Below are positions 1-4,501 of a DNA stretch of 5,061 nucleotides, piece after piece. Numbering within the stretch: the stretch's first letter is position 1; every line of letters begins with the position of its first letter. A program made the translations under genes and the position numbers. The notes under the pieces are model-generated. The model was not told where the DNA came from and ran no database searches. It saw nothing but the letters and a program-made list of their open reading frames with translations. The stretch spans positions 1 to 5,061 of the forward strand of contig SFET01000074.1 in NCBI GenBank assembly GCA_004557125.1. The letters are read 5' to 3'. The stretch comes from Clostridiales bacterium. Lineage in GTDB: Bacteria > Bacillota > Clostridia > Christensenellales > Aristaeellaceae.

Positions 1-576
1 GGCGAGCGCCGCATCCCGATCCAGTATGCCAAGCGCATGGTTGGCCGCAAGATGTACGGCGGTCAGTCCACGCACATCCCGCTGAAGCTGAACTCCTCCG
101 GCGTTCTGCCGCTGATCTTCGCCAATGCGATCATGCAGTTCCCGGCGACGATCCTGGCGTTCTTCCCGAACTCCAAGGCGAACATCTGGTGGTCCGCACA
201 CGTGCAGATGATGTCCTGGCCCTACCAGATCATCTTCGCGCTGATGATCTTCGGCTTCACGTTCTTCTATTCTTCCATCAGCTTCAACCCCGTTGAAATT
301 GCGAAGAATATCCAGAACAACGGCGGCATGATCCCCGGCATTCGCCAGGGCAAGCCCACCAGCGATTTCATCAAGAAGATCTCCGGACGCATCACCTGCT
401 TCGGCGCGATCTATCTTGCAATCCTGGCGGTCATCCCGACCATCGTCTACGCAATCTTCGGCGTGCAGCTGACCTTTGCGGCTTCCTCCCTGATGATCGC
501 GGTTTCCGTTGCGATGGAGACCATGCGTCAGCTCGAGAGCGAGATGATGATGCGTCACTACAAGGGATTCCTCTAA
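1..576 (+). CDS. secY: Protein translocase subunit SecY, C-terminal part (5' truncated by window edge)
   Basis: SecY forms the membrane channel of the Sec translocon, working with SecE/SecG and the SecA motor or the ribosome. The frame is open from base 1, giving 191 residues before TAA, about the last 45% of a typical 430-440 residue SecY. It begins in the cytosolic C4 loop (GERRIPIQYAKR, local residues 1-12, then GQSTHIPLK at 21-29). Hydrophobic segments at about 34-55, 74-92, 131-150 and 157-172 fit TM7 to TM10. The C5 loop motif PGIRQGKPT (112-120) carries the arginine (local R115) that matches the SecA-interacting R357 of E. coli by family knowledge. The short basic tail ends RHYKGFL. 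No frameshift is seen. adk follows after 18 bases, as usual in the spc operon. The first ATG in this frame (base 37) is internal and not a start. Confidence 0.98.
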   Translation, partial: GERRIPIQYAKRMVGRKMYGGQSTHIPLKLNSSGVLPLIFANAIMQFPATILAFFPNSKANIWWSAHVQMMSWPYQIIFALMIFGFTFFYSSISFNPVEIAKNIQNNGGMIPGIRQGKPTSDFIKKISGRITCFGAIYLAILAVIPTIVYAIFGVQLTFAASSLMIAVSVAMETMRQLESEMMMRHYKGFL

Positions 577-594
577 TCTTCCGGAGGTAGGACT

Positions 595-1215
595 ATGAAG
601 CTGATTTTCTTAGGCCCTCCCGGAGCAGGCAAGGGCACGCAGGCGACGGGCGTAAGCTCGCACCTGCGGGTCCCGCACATCTCCACGGGCGACATGTTCC
701 GTTCCGCCATCAAGAACCAGACCCCCACGGGCCTGGAGGCCAAGCGGTACATGGATGCCGGTCAGCTGGTGCCGGACAGTGTGGTCATCGCAATGGTTGA
801 GGAGCGCCTCGCCATGGAGGACTGTGCAAACGGCTATCTGCTGGACGGCTTCCCGCGCACGGTGGAGCAGGCAGAGGCGCTGGAAAAGATTGCCGCGCCC
901 GACGCCGTAATCGATATCGAAGTGCCGGACGAAAAGCTGCTGGACCGGCTCACGGGCCGGCGCGTCTGCACCAAGTGCAGCGGCACCTTCCATATCTCCA
1001 AGCTCGCTGATGAGAAGCTCTGCCCGGTTTGCGGCGGCGAACTCTATCAGCGCGACGATGACAAGCCCGCTACGATTTCCAATCGGCTCAACGTCTACCA
1101 TGCGCAGACTGCGCCGCTGATCGGATATTACGCAGGTCTTGGCAGGCTGAAACGGATCGATGGGGACGATCGTCCAGAGGACGTGTTCCATAAGATCCTC
1201 TCTTCACTGGAGTGA
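595..1215 (+). CDS. adk: Adenylate kinase, zinc-binding LID type
   Basis: Cytosolic enzyme that interconverts ATP + AMP and 2 ADP, balancing adenine nucleotides. The 206-residue product opens with the Walker A loop GPPGAGKGT (7-15), has the AMP-site STGDMFR (30-36) and DGFPRT (84-89), and the LID start GRRVC (121-125). The LID holds CxxC (C125, C128) and a second CxxC (C143, C146), the four-cysteine zinc site found in many Gram-positive enzymes; E. coli Adk lacks it. Catalytic arginines are seen at R122/R123, R153 and R164. The protein is somewhat shorter than the usual 212-217 residues, partly because the stretch between the two CxxC pairs (about 129-142) is about two residues shorter than in Bacillus. 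The start is set by GGAGG at 583-587, seven bases before ATG. map starts four bases after the stop, so translation is probably coupled. Confidence 0.98.
   Translation: MKLIFLGPPGAGKGTQATGVSSHLRVPHISTGDMFRSAIKNQTPTGLEAKRYMDAGQLVPDSVVIAMVEERLAMEDCANGYLLDGFPRTVEQAEALEKIAAPDAVIDIEVPDEKLLDRLTGRRVCTKCSGTFHISKLADEKLCPVCGGELYQRDDDKPATISNRLNVYHAQTAPLIGYYAGLGRLKRIDGDDRPEDVFHKILSSLE
1209..1212 (+). promoter_or_regulatory. Ribosome binding site deciding the map start
   Basis: GGAG inside the last codons of adk lies seven bases before the ATG at 1220. It supports that start over the in-frame ATG at 1160, which would lie deep within adk and add 20 residues not typical of the family. Confidence 0.75.
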
Positions 1216-1219
1216 CTGC

Positions 1220-1996
1220 ATGATCACGATTAAAAATGAGTCACAGATCGAAAAGATGCGCAAGGCCGGCGCGCTGCTGCACAGCGTGTTGGAGGCCCTT
1301 CGCGCGGAGATCGAGCCGGGCGTAACCACCCAGCATCTGGACGAGCTGGCCGAAAAGCTGATTCGCGATGCGGGTGCAATCCCCTCCTTCAAGGGGTACG
1401 AGGGCTTTCCGTTCTCAATCTGTGCTTCAGTGGACGATCAGGTGGTACATGGTTTTGCGGACAGAAGGAAGCTCCGCAAGGGGCAGCTTCTGAGCGTGGA
1501 CTGCGGCGTCATTCTGGATGGCTGGCAGTCGGACAGCGCCTTTTCTGTGCTGGTCGGCGGGGGAACCCCCATGGCGCAGAAGCTGGTGGACGTTACGGAA
1601 GAATGCTTCTGGATCGGCGCAAACATGGCCCGGGAGGGTAACCGCCTGGGCGACCTCTCCCATGCAATTCAGGAACATGCCGAGAAGCACGGCTACGGAG
1701 TGATCCGCGACCTGTGCGGCCACGGCATCGGCCAGGAGATGCATGAGGATCCCAATGTTCCCAACTTCGGTACCCCCGGCCGGGGCGTGAAGCTCCGCAG
1801 GGGAATGACCATCGCGATCGAGCCGATGATCTCCATGGGCACGTGGAAGGTCTATTGCGAGGACAATGACTGGACCATCGTGACCCGGGACCACAGCCTG
1901 TGCTCCCACTACGAGCACACGGTGCTGATCACCGACGGCGAGCCTGAGGTGCTCTCCTATCCGGGCAAGGTGGTTGCGGAGGAAGTGCGGCGATGA
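1220..1996 (+). CDS. map: Methionine aminopeptidase, type I
   Basis: Removes the initiator methionine from nascent proteins with small second residues; a cytosolic metalloenzyme acting near the ribosome exit. The product is 258 residues (E. coli 264). All five metal ligands of the family are visible: D94 and D105 in VDCGVILDGWQSD, H168 in CGHGIG, E201 in AIEPM and E232 in YEHT. The substrate-binding histidines H77 (VVHGFAD) and H175 (EMHEDP) are also present. There is no long N-terminal zinc-finger or SH3-binding extension, so this is the short bacterial type. The start ATG 1220 (MITIKNESQIEKMRKAG) gives the standard family N-terminus. It follows the adk stop by four bases, and its stop overlaps the next gene by four bases (ATGA at 1993-1996), both signs of coupled translation. 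Confidence 0.97.
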   Translation: MITIKNESQIEKMRKAGALLHSVLEALRAEIEPGVTTQHLDELAEKLIRDAGAIPSFKGYEGFPFSICASVDDQVVHGFADRRKLRKGQLLSVDCGVILDGWQSDSAFSVLVGGGTPMAQKLVDVTEECFWIGANMAREGNRLGDLSHAIQEHAEKHGYGVIRDLCGHGIGQEMHEDPNVPNFGTPGRGVKLRRGMTIAIEPMISMGTWKVYCEDNDWTIVTRDHSLCSHYEHTVLITDGEPEVLSYPGKVVAEEVRR

Positions 1997-2265
1997 ACAA
2001 ATACCCGATAGAGGTTGGCGCGATCGTCATATCCAAGATGGGACGGGATGAGGGACGCAGTTTTGTCGTCATTCAGGAAGTGGATGAAGATTTCGTAATG
2101 CTTGCCGACGGCAGGCTGAGAACGATGGATCATCTGAAAAAGAAGCGTCGCAAGCACCTCAAGACCACGGGCGTCGTGGTGGAGGAGCTGCGCAACCGCC
2201 TGCGCGAGGGCGCTGCGGTGGAGAATCATGAAGTTCGCTCATGGCTGAAGAGGGAGGAAGAGTAA
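1993..2265 (+). CDS. KOW-domain RNA-binding protein, L14e-like (unnamed)
   Basis: A 90-residue protein whose N-terminal half (about 7-42, EVGAIVISKMGRDEGR followed by alternating beta-like residues) reads as a KOW fold, the small RNA-binding barrel of ribosomal proteins such as L14e, L24 and NusG. A strongly basic patch follows (KKKRRKHLK, 49-57), then a charged helix ending WLKREEE. Genes of this kind sit between map and infA in many Firmicutes (YbzG of B. subtilis is the positional equivalent, from memory), which suggests a role on or near the ribosome; the exact role is not known to me. The start ATG overlaps the map stop as ATGA, with GGAGGA at 1978-1983 nine bases upstream. The stop is two bases before the infA GTG. 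Confidence 0.88.
   Translation: MNKYPIEVGAIVISKMGRDEGRSFVVIQEVDEDFVMLADGRLRTMDHLKKKRRKHLKTTGVVVEELRNRLREGAAVENHEVRSWLKREEE
2252..2257 (+). promoter_or_regulatory. Ribosome binding site deciding the infA GTG start
   Basis: GGGAGG in the last codons of the KOW gene lies ten bases before the GTG at 2268. No comparable site precedes the in-frame ATG at 2241, so the GTG is chosen. Confidence 0.8.
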
Positions 2266-2267
2266 GC

Positions 2268-2489
2268 GTGTCCAAGTCCGATGTTATTGAAGTGGAAGGC
2301 GTTGTCACGGAGTCTTATCCCAACGCCATGTTCGAGGTAGAACTGCCCAACGGGCACAAGATATTGGCGCACGTTTCCGGCAAGATGCGCATGAACTACA
2401 TCCGCATCTATCCGGGCGACAAGGTAACGATCGAGCTCTCGCCCTATGATCTGACCCGCGGTCGGATCACCTGGCGCAGCAAGAACTGA
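2268..2489 (+). CDS. infA: Translation initiation factor IF-1 (GTG start)
   Basis: IF-1 binds the A site of the 30S subunit and helps IF-2 and IF-3 select the start codon. The product is 73 residues, the normal family length (about 72), and is a single S1-like OB fold. The family signatures are clear: SKSDVIEVEG at 2-11, PNAMFEVEL at 18-26, NGHKILAHVSGKMRMNYIRI at 28-47, and PGDKVTIELSPYDLTRGRI at 49-67. I chose GTG 2268 because it gives exactly the usual (M)SKSDVIEVEG start and has GGGAGG upstream; the ATG at 2241 would add nine atypical residues and overlap the KOW gene. GTG may lower initiation, and coupling to the KOW gene two bases upstream may compensate. It is the last intact gene before the 449-base break. 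Confidence 0.97.
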   Translation: MSKSDVIEVEGVVTESYPNAMFEVELPNGHKILAHVSGKMRMNYIRIYPGDKVTIELSPYDLTRGRITWRSKN

Positions 2490-2503
2490 TCGATTGGATG
2501 AAG

Positions 2504-2510
2504 AAGGAGG
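2504..2510 (+). promoter_or_regulatory. Orphan ribosome binding site of lost rpmJ
   Basis: AAGGAGG is a near-ideal Shine-Dalgarno site, 14 bases after infA. The next bases are CAGCAAG, the right length for a spacer, but no ATG, GTG or TTG follows; instead the rpmJ tail codons begin at once. It therefore looks like the intact signal of a gene whose start has been removed (inference). Confidence 0.7.
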
Positions 2511-2517
2511 CAGCAAG

Positions 2518-2547
2518 AACCCCAAGCACAAGCAGAAGCAGGGCTGA
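2518..2547 (+). pseudogene. rpmJ: 3' remnant of ribosomal protein L36 gene (front deleted)
   Basis: The bases read N-P-K-H-K-Q-K-Q-G-stop, the invariant C-terminus of bacterial L36, in the place where rpmJ normally sits (after infA, before rpsM). L36 is a zinc-ribbon protein of the large subunit, about 37 residues, with C-C-C-H zinc ligands in its usual form. Only the histidine-bearing tail is left; the three cysteines and the N-terminus (typically MKVRPSVK) are absent upstream. In frame, upstream codons read only LDEEGGSK back to a TTG at 2494, unrelated to L36. If the lost gene was of usual length, about 28 codons (roughly 84 bases) are missing between the retained ribosome site and codon 29. 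A functional rpmJ may exist elsewhere in the genome. A local assembly deletion is the main alternative. Confidence 0.85.
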
Positions 2548-2558
2548 TCTGAATAGAT
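2548..2558 (+). repeat. Direct repeat, copy 1 (TCTGAATAGAT)
   Basis: The 11 bases immediately after the rpmJ stop recur exactly at 2775-2785. The two copies bracket 216 bases that hold four stem-loops and the promoter. They could be an insertion footprint or coincidence. Confidence 0.6.
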
Positions 2559-2567
2559 GGGCTCACA

Positions 2568-2750
2568 GCCGCAATTTGCTGCGGCGTACCACGATTCTGG
2601 GCGCGCGGACTGCATCGATTCCTGCAAAAACGGGAATGGAATGGAGTCGGCTCGCTCAGAATTCTTGTGTTGAGGGGCAAAACCCAAAAAATAACACAAG
2701 ATGTCCGTGGAAATTAACGCAAAAACGAAAGTTCGGATTGCAATTTCCAC
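2568..2750. other. Cluster of four stem-loops in the infA-rpsM gap
   Basis: No gene is seen here. Four successive inverted repeats can be read by eye. Stem 1 is GCCGCA 2568-2573 with TGCGGC 2580-2585. Stem 2 is ATTCCTG 2618-2624 with CGGGAAT 2631-2637 (one G-U pair, CAAAAA loop). Stem 3 is TCTTGTGTT 2663-2671 with AACACAAGA 2693-2701 (nine pairs, with a small GGG/CCC stem inside). Stem 4 is GTGGAAATT 2707-2715 with AATTTCCAC 2742-2750 (nine pairs, overlapping the -35 region). None is followed by a T run, so none is an intrinsic terminator on the + strand. They could structure a readthrough transcript, form a small RNA, or be protein sites. The segment is A-rich at 2679-2731, unlike the GC-rich genes around it. 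Confidence 0.5.
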
Positions 2751-2767
2751 TGGAATTGTGGTATAAT
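2738..2767 (+). promoter_or_regulatory. Extended -10 sigma-A type promoter for rpsM operon
   Basis: The -10 box is a perfect TATAAT at 2762-2767, preceded by TGG (2759-2761), the extended -10 element. TTGCAA at 2738-2743 is a fair -35 box (four of six) with an 18-base spacer. An A-rich tract at 2711-2731 lies just upstream, as an UP element would. Transcription would start near 2773-2775 and read through rpsM-rpsK-rpsD-rpoA. A promoter here fits the long gap after infA. No start site has been measured; the call rests on the consensus match. Confidence 0.8.
2745..2755. promoter_or_regulatory. Possible operator palindrome in promoter spacer
   Basis: TTCCA-C-TGGAA is a perfect 5-1-5 palindrome between the -35 and -10 boxes. 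Related half-sites are present: TGGAAATT at 2708-2715, AATTTCCA at 2742-2749 and TGGAATT at 2751-2757. The place suits a repressor, but no known factor is recognised and short palindromes can arise by chance. Confidence 0.3.
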
Positions 2768-2768
2768 C

Positions 2769-2781
2769 ATTCAGTCTGAAT
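2769..2781. promoter_or_regulatory. Possible operator palindrome at the transcription start
   Basis: ATTCAG-T-CTGAAT is a perfect 6-1-6 palindrome centred on 2775, the predicted start of transcription. Its right half overlaps copy 2 of the 11-base direct repeat. It could be an operator or a 5'-end structural element; no known binding motif is recognised. Confidence 0.35.
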
Positions 2782-2785
2782 AGAT
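2775..2785 (+). repeat. Direct repeat, copy 2 (TCTGAATAGAT)
   Basis: An exact second copy of the 11 bases at 2548-2558, lying at the predicted 5' end of the rpsM transcript. Bases beyond the 11 do not match between the copies. Confidence 0.6.
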
Positions 2786-2875
2786 TTCGGAGCGGCTGAT
2801 GCGCCGCGAACCTGGGCGTCAATGCTGATGGCGCGCAGGGAATCGGTGCGTTTTCCGAAGCTTTTCAAATAACCC

Positions 2876-2901
2876 GTTTGACGATTCGCCAAGCGTCAAA
2901 C
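2876..2901 (+). promoter_or_regulatory. Eight-pair hairpin upstream of the rpsM ribosome site
   Basis: GTTTGACG and CGTCAAAC are exact reverse complements with a ten-base loop. There is no T run after it, so it is not a terminator. It sits where a regulator of rpsM translation could act. Confidence 0.5.
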
Positions 2902-2938
2902 ACCACAAGCGTAAGTAAGTTGGAGGTGCATTCATCCC

Positions 2939-3310
2939 ATGGCACGAATCTCGGGTGTCGACCTTCCCAGGGAGAAACGCATTGAAATCGCCCTGACGTA
3001 TATCTACGGCATCGGCCGTACTACCGCAGACGAGATCATCGCCGCCACCGGCATCAACCCCGATGTGCGCGTGAAGGATCTGACCGAGGAAGATATCGGT
3101 AAGCTGCGTGACTACATCGACCACAATCTCAAGGTCGAAGGTGATCTTCGCCGTGAGGTTTCCATGAACATCAAGCGCCTGATGGAGATCGGCTGCTATC
3201 GTGGCCTGCGCCACCGCCGTGGTCTCCCCGTGCGCGGCCAGAATACCAAGCAGAACGCGCGCACCCGCAAGGGCCCGAAGAAGCAGGCTGCCGGTAAGAA
3301 AAAGAAGTAA
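2939..3310 (+). CDS. rpsM: 30S ribosomal protein S13
   Basis: S13 lies in the head of the small subunit, touching the large subunit through inter-subunit bridges and the P-site tRNA through its basic tail. The product is 123 residues, normal length. It begins MARISGVDLPREKRIEIALT and has the helix-two-turn-helix region YIYGIGRTTADEI (21-33), then the conserved YRGLRHRRGLPVRGQNTK block (87-104) and NARTRKGPKK (106-115). The lysine-rich end (GKKKK) is typical of Firmicutes. The start is set by GGAGG at 2922-2926. It is the first gene of the downstream unit, preceded by its own promoter rather than by rpmJ as in most relatives. rpsK follows after 22 bases. Confidence 0.98.
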   Translation: MARISGVDLPREKRIEIALTYIYGIGRTTADEIIAATGINPDVRVKDLTEEDIGKLRDYIDHNLKVEGDLRREVSMNIKRLMEIGCYRGLRHRRGLPVRGQNTKQNARTRKGPKKQAAGKKKK

Positions 3311-3332
3311 TCATTAGGGAGGAATATCTGCT

Positions 3333-3731
3333 ATGGCAAAGCCGAAGCTGAAAAGGGTTACCCGCAAGCGCCGCGAGAAGAAGCTCGTCGAGCGTGGCGC
3401 AGCCCATATCCGCTCTTCTTTCAACAATACGATCGTGACCATCACGGACACCGCCGGCAACGCGCTGAGCTGGGCCTCCGCTGGCGGACTCGGTTTCCGC
3501 GGCAGCAAGAAGTCCACGCCGTTCGCAGCGCAGTCCGCTGCTGAGACCGCTGCCAAGGCGGCCCTGGAGTATGGCCTGAAGACCGTTGAGGTCTATGTCA
3601 AGGGCCCCGGCTCCGGACGTGAGGCAGCCATCCGCTCCCTGCAGGCAGCTGGCCTCGAGGTGACCATGATCAAGGACGTGACGCCGATCCCGCACAATGG
3701 ATGCCGTCCGCCCAAGCGCAGAAGAGTGTAA
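3333..3731 (+). CDS. rpsK: 30S ribosomal protein S11
   Basis: S11 is part of the platform of the small subunit and lines the mRNA exit region near the E site. The 132-residue product has a basic N-terminal arm (KRVTRKRREKK, 7-17), the core AHIRSSFNNTIVTITD (24-39), GLGFRGSKKSTPFAAQ (52-67), GPGSGREAAIRSLQAAGLEV (91-110) and the invariant end DVTPIPHNGCRPPKRRRV (115-132). Full length, no missing motif. The ribosome site GGGAGGA is at 3317-3323, nine bases before ATG. It lies 22 bases after rpsM and 16 before rpsD, the usual alpha-operon packing. Confidence 0.98.
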   Translation: MAKPKLKRVTRKRREKKLVERGAAHIRSSFNNTIVTITDTAGNALSWASAGGLGFRGSKKSTPFAAQSAAETAAKAALEYGLKTVEVYVKGPGSGREAAIRSLQAAGLEVTMIKDVTPIPHNGCRPPKRRRV

Positions 3732-3733
3732 TT

Positions 3734-3739
3734 GGAGGT
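3734..3739 (+). promoter_or_regulatory. Ribosome binding site deciding the rpsD start
   Basis: GGAGGT lies eight bases before ATG 3748 and so picks this start over the in-frame ATG at 3697, which lies within rpsK and would add 17 non-family residues. Confidence 0.85.
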
Positions 3740-3747
3740 ACAAACAA

Positions 3748-4374
3748 ATGGCAAGATATACCGGTTCCGTTTGCCGCCTCTGCCGTCGTGAAGGTTGCAA
3801 GCTCTTTTTGAAGGGCGAAAAATGCTATGGCCCGAATTGCACCGTTGGCAAGCGCCCCACTCCTCCCGGAGAGCATGGTCAGGCGCGCCAGCGCAAGATG
3901 AGCGAGTACGGCCTGCAGCTGCGTGAGAAGCAGAAGGCAAAGCGCGCATATGGCGTTCTGGAGAACCAGTTCCATCGTTATTTTGAGGAGGCCGAGCGTC
4001 AGAAGGGCATCACCGGCGAAAACCTGCTGGTGCTGCTGGAGCGCCGCCTCGACAACGTCGTCTATCGCGTCGGCTTCGGCGCGAGCCGCCCGATGGCGCG
4101 CCAGCTGGTGCTGCATGGCCACATCCTGGTCAATGGCAAGAAGGTTGACATCCCGTCCTATCTGGTCAAGGCCGGCGACGTGATCTCCGTGAAGGAGAAG
4201 AGCGCTGAGTCCGAGTACTTCAAGGGCCTGCGCGAGGGCACCGGCAAGGTCGTTCCGAGCTGGCTGACCATCGACGCCGCGAACCTGAAGGCGACTGTGG
4301 ACGCACTGCCCAAGCGCGAGGAAATCGATCTGACGATTCAGGAGAACCTCATCGTCGAGCTTTACTCCCGTTAA
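3748..4374 (+). CDS. rpsD: 30S ribosomal protein S4, zinc-binding type
   Basis: S4 binds 16S rRNA early to nucleate small-subunit assembly and helps control fidelity at the mRNA entry site. The product is 208 residues, near the 200-209 norm. The N-terminus MARYTGSVCRLCRREG carries C9 and C12, with C26 and C31 following, the four-cysteine zinc site of Thermus-type S4 (many bacteria, including E. coli, differ in this site). The S4 RNA-binding domain spans about 99-160, with RLDNVVYRVGFGASRPMARQ (100-119), HGHILVNGKKVDIPS (123-137) and an acidic-basic tail ending ELYSR. Being inside the alpha operon, it could autoregulate the operon as in E. coli, whereas B. subtilis carries rpsD alone; no regulatory site is proven here. 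rpoA follows after 127 bases. Confidence 0.98.
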   Translation: MARYTGSVCRLCRREGCKLFLKGEKCYGPNCTVGKRPTPPGEHGQARQRKMSEYGLQLREKQKAKRAYGVLENQFHRYFEEAERQKGITGENLLVLLERRLDNVVYRVGFGASRPMARQLVLHGHILVNGKKVDIPSYLVKAGDVISVKEKSAESEYFKGLREGTGKVVPSWLTIDAANLKATVDALPKREEIDLTIQENLIVELYSR

Positions 4375-4501
4375 AAAACGCATCCTAGGAACGCAGGTAG
4401 TGTCGCTAACGGCTCGATTGTCAGGCTTTTTTGGGCTCGTATGGGCGACAAAGCGCAGCGATCCTCAAATGGGATCGTGTTAGGAGAGGAGGAAACGCTG
4501 A
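4375..4501 (+). other. rpsD-rpoA spacer with small hairpin before rpoA
   Basis: No gene is seen in these 127 bases, a longer gap than the 16 and 22 bases between the ribosomal genes just upstream. GCGATCC (4458-4464) can pair with GGATCGT (4472-4478) using one G-U pair, giving a seven-pair hairpin whose 3' side ends nine bases before GGAGG (4488-4492) of rpoA. A run of six T at 4427-4432 has no stem before it and is not a terminator. TTGTCA at 4418-4423 resembles a -35 box but lacks a good -10. Confidence 0.4.

Larger units (their letters stand above)
2775..2938 (+). promoter_or_regulatory. Structured 5' leader of the rpsM-rpsK-rpsD-rpoA transcript
   Basis: About 164 bases lie between the predicted start and the rpsM ATG, long for a plain untranslated leader. 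Hand folding shows GTTTGACG (2876-2883) with CGTCAAAC (2894-2901), a perfect eight-pair hairpin ending 20 bases before the ribosome site. TTCGGA (2786-2791) can pair with TCCGAA (2854-2859), enclosing GCGGC/GCCGC (2792-2796, 2803-2807) and CCTG/CAGG (2811-2814, 2836-2839), a possible multi-branched domain. The ribosome site GGAGG is at 2922-2926, twelve bases from ATG, a slightly long spacing. Ribosomal-protein operons are often autoregulated through such leaders (S4 does so in the E. coli alpha operon); an S4 site here is inference only. No match to a known leader motif is claimed. Confidence 0.45.

Noticed and set aside
1160..1219. In-frame upstream ATG extending map by 20 residues
   Set aside because: It lies inside adk, lacks a ribosome site, and the added residues are not seen in type I methionine aminopeptidases; ATG 1220 has GGAG seven bases upstream.
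2241..2267. ATG start for infA nine codons upstream of the GTG
   Set aside because: It overlaps the KOW gene, has no ribosome site, and the GTG yields the exact family N-terminus and length.
2568..2585. Intrinsic terminator after the rpmJ remnant
   Set aside because: The six-pair stem has no T run after it; readthrough cannot be excluded.
2498..2779. 93-codon open frame across the infA-rpsM gap
   Set aside because: It reads the rpmJ tail in the wrong frame, runs through the stem-loops and promoter, and its product resembles no family I recognise.
3697..3747. Upstream ATG extending rpsD by 17 residues
   Set aside because: It lies within rpsK, and the standard S4 start MARYTGSVC at 3748 has its own GGAGGT.
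3670..4383. Long minus-strand open frame opposite rpsD
   Set aside because: It is an antisense shadow of highly conserved rpsK/rpsD in GC-rich DNA, with no family resemblance; the same applies to the other minus-strand frames opposite adk, map, infA, rpsM and rpoA.
4427..4432. Terminator from the T6 run after rpsD
   Set aside because: No GC-rich stem immediately precedes the T run.
4418..4445. Promoter for rpoA (TTGTCA, 16 bases, TATGGG)
   Set aside because: The -35 is good but the -10 matches only three of six bases, with no extended element.
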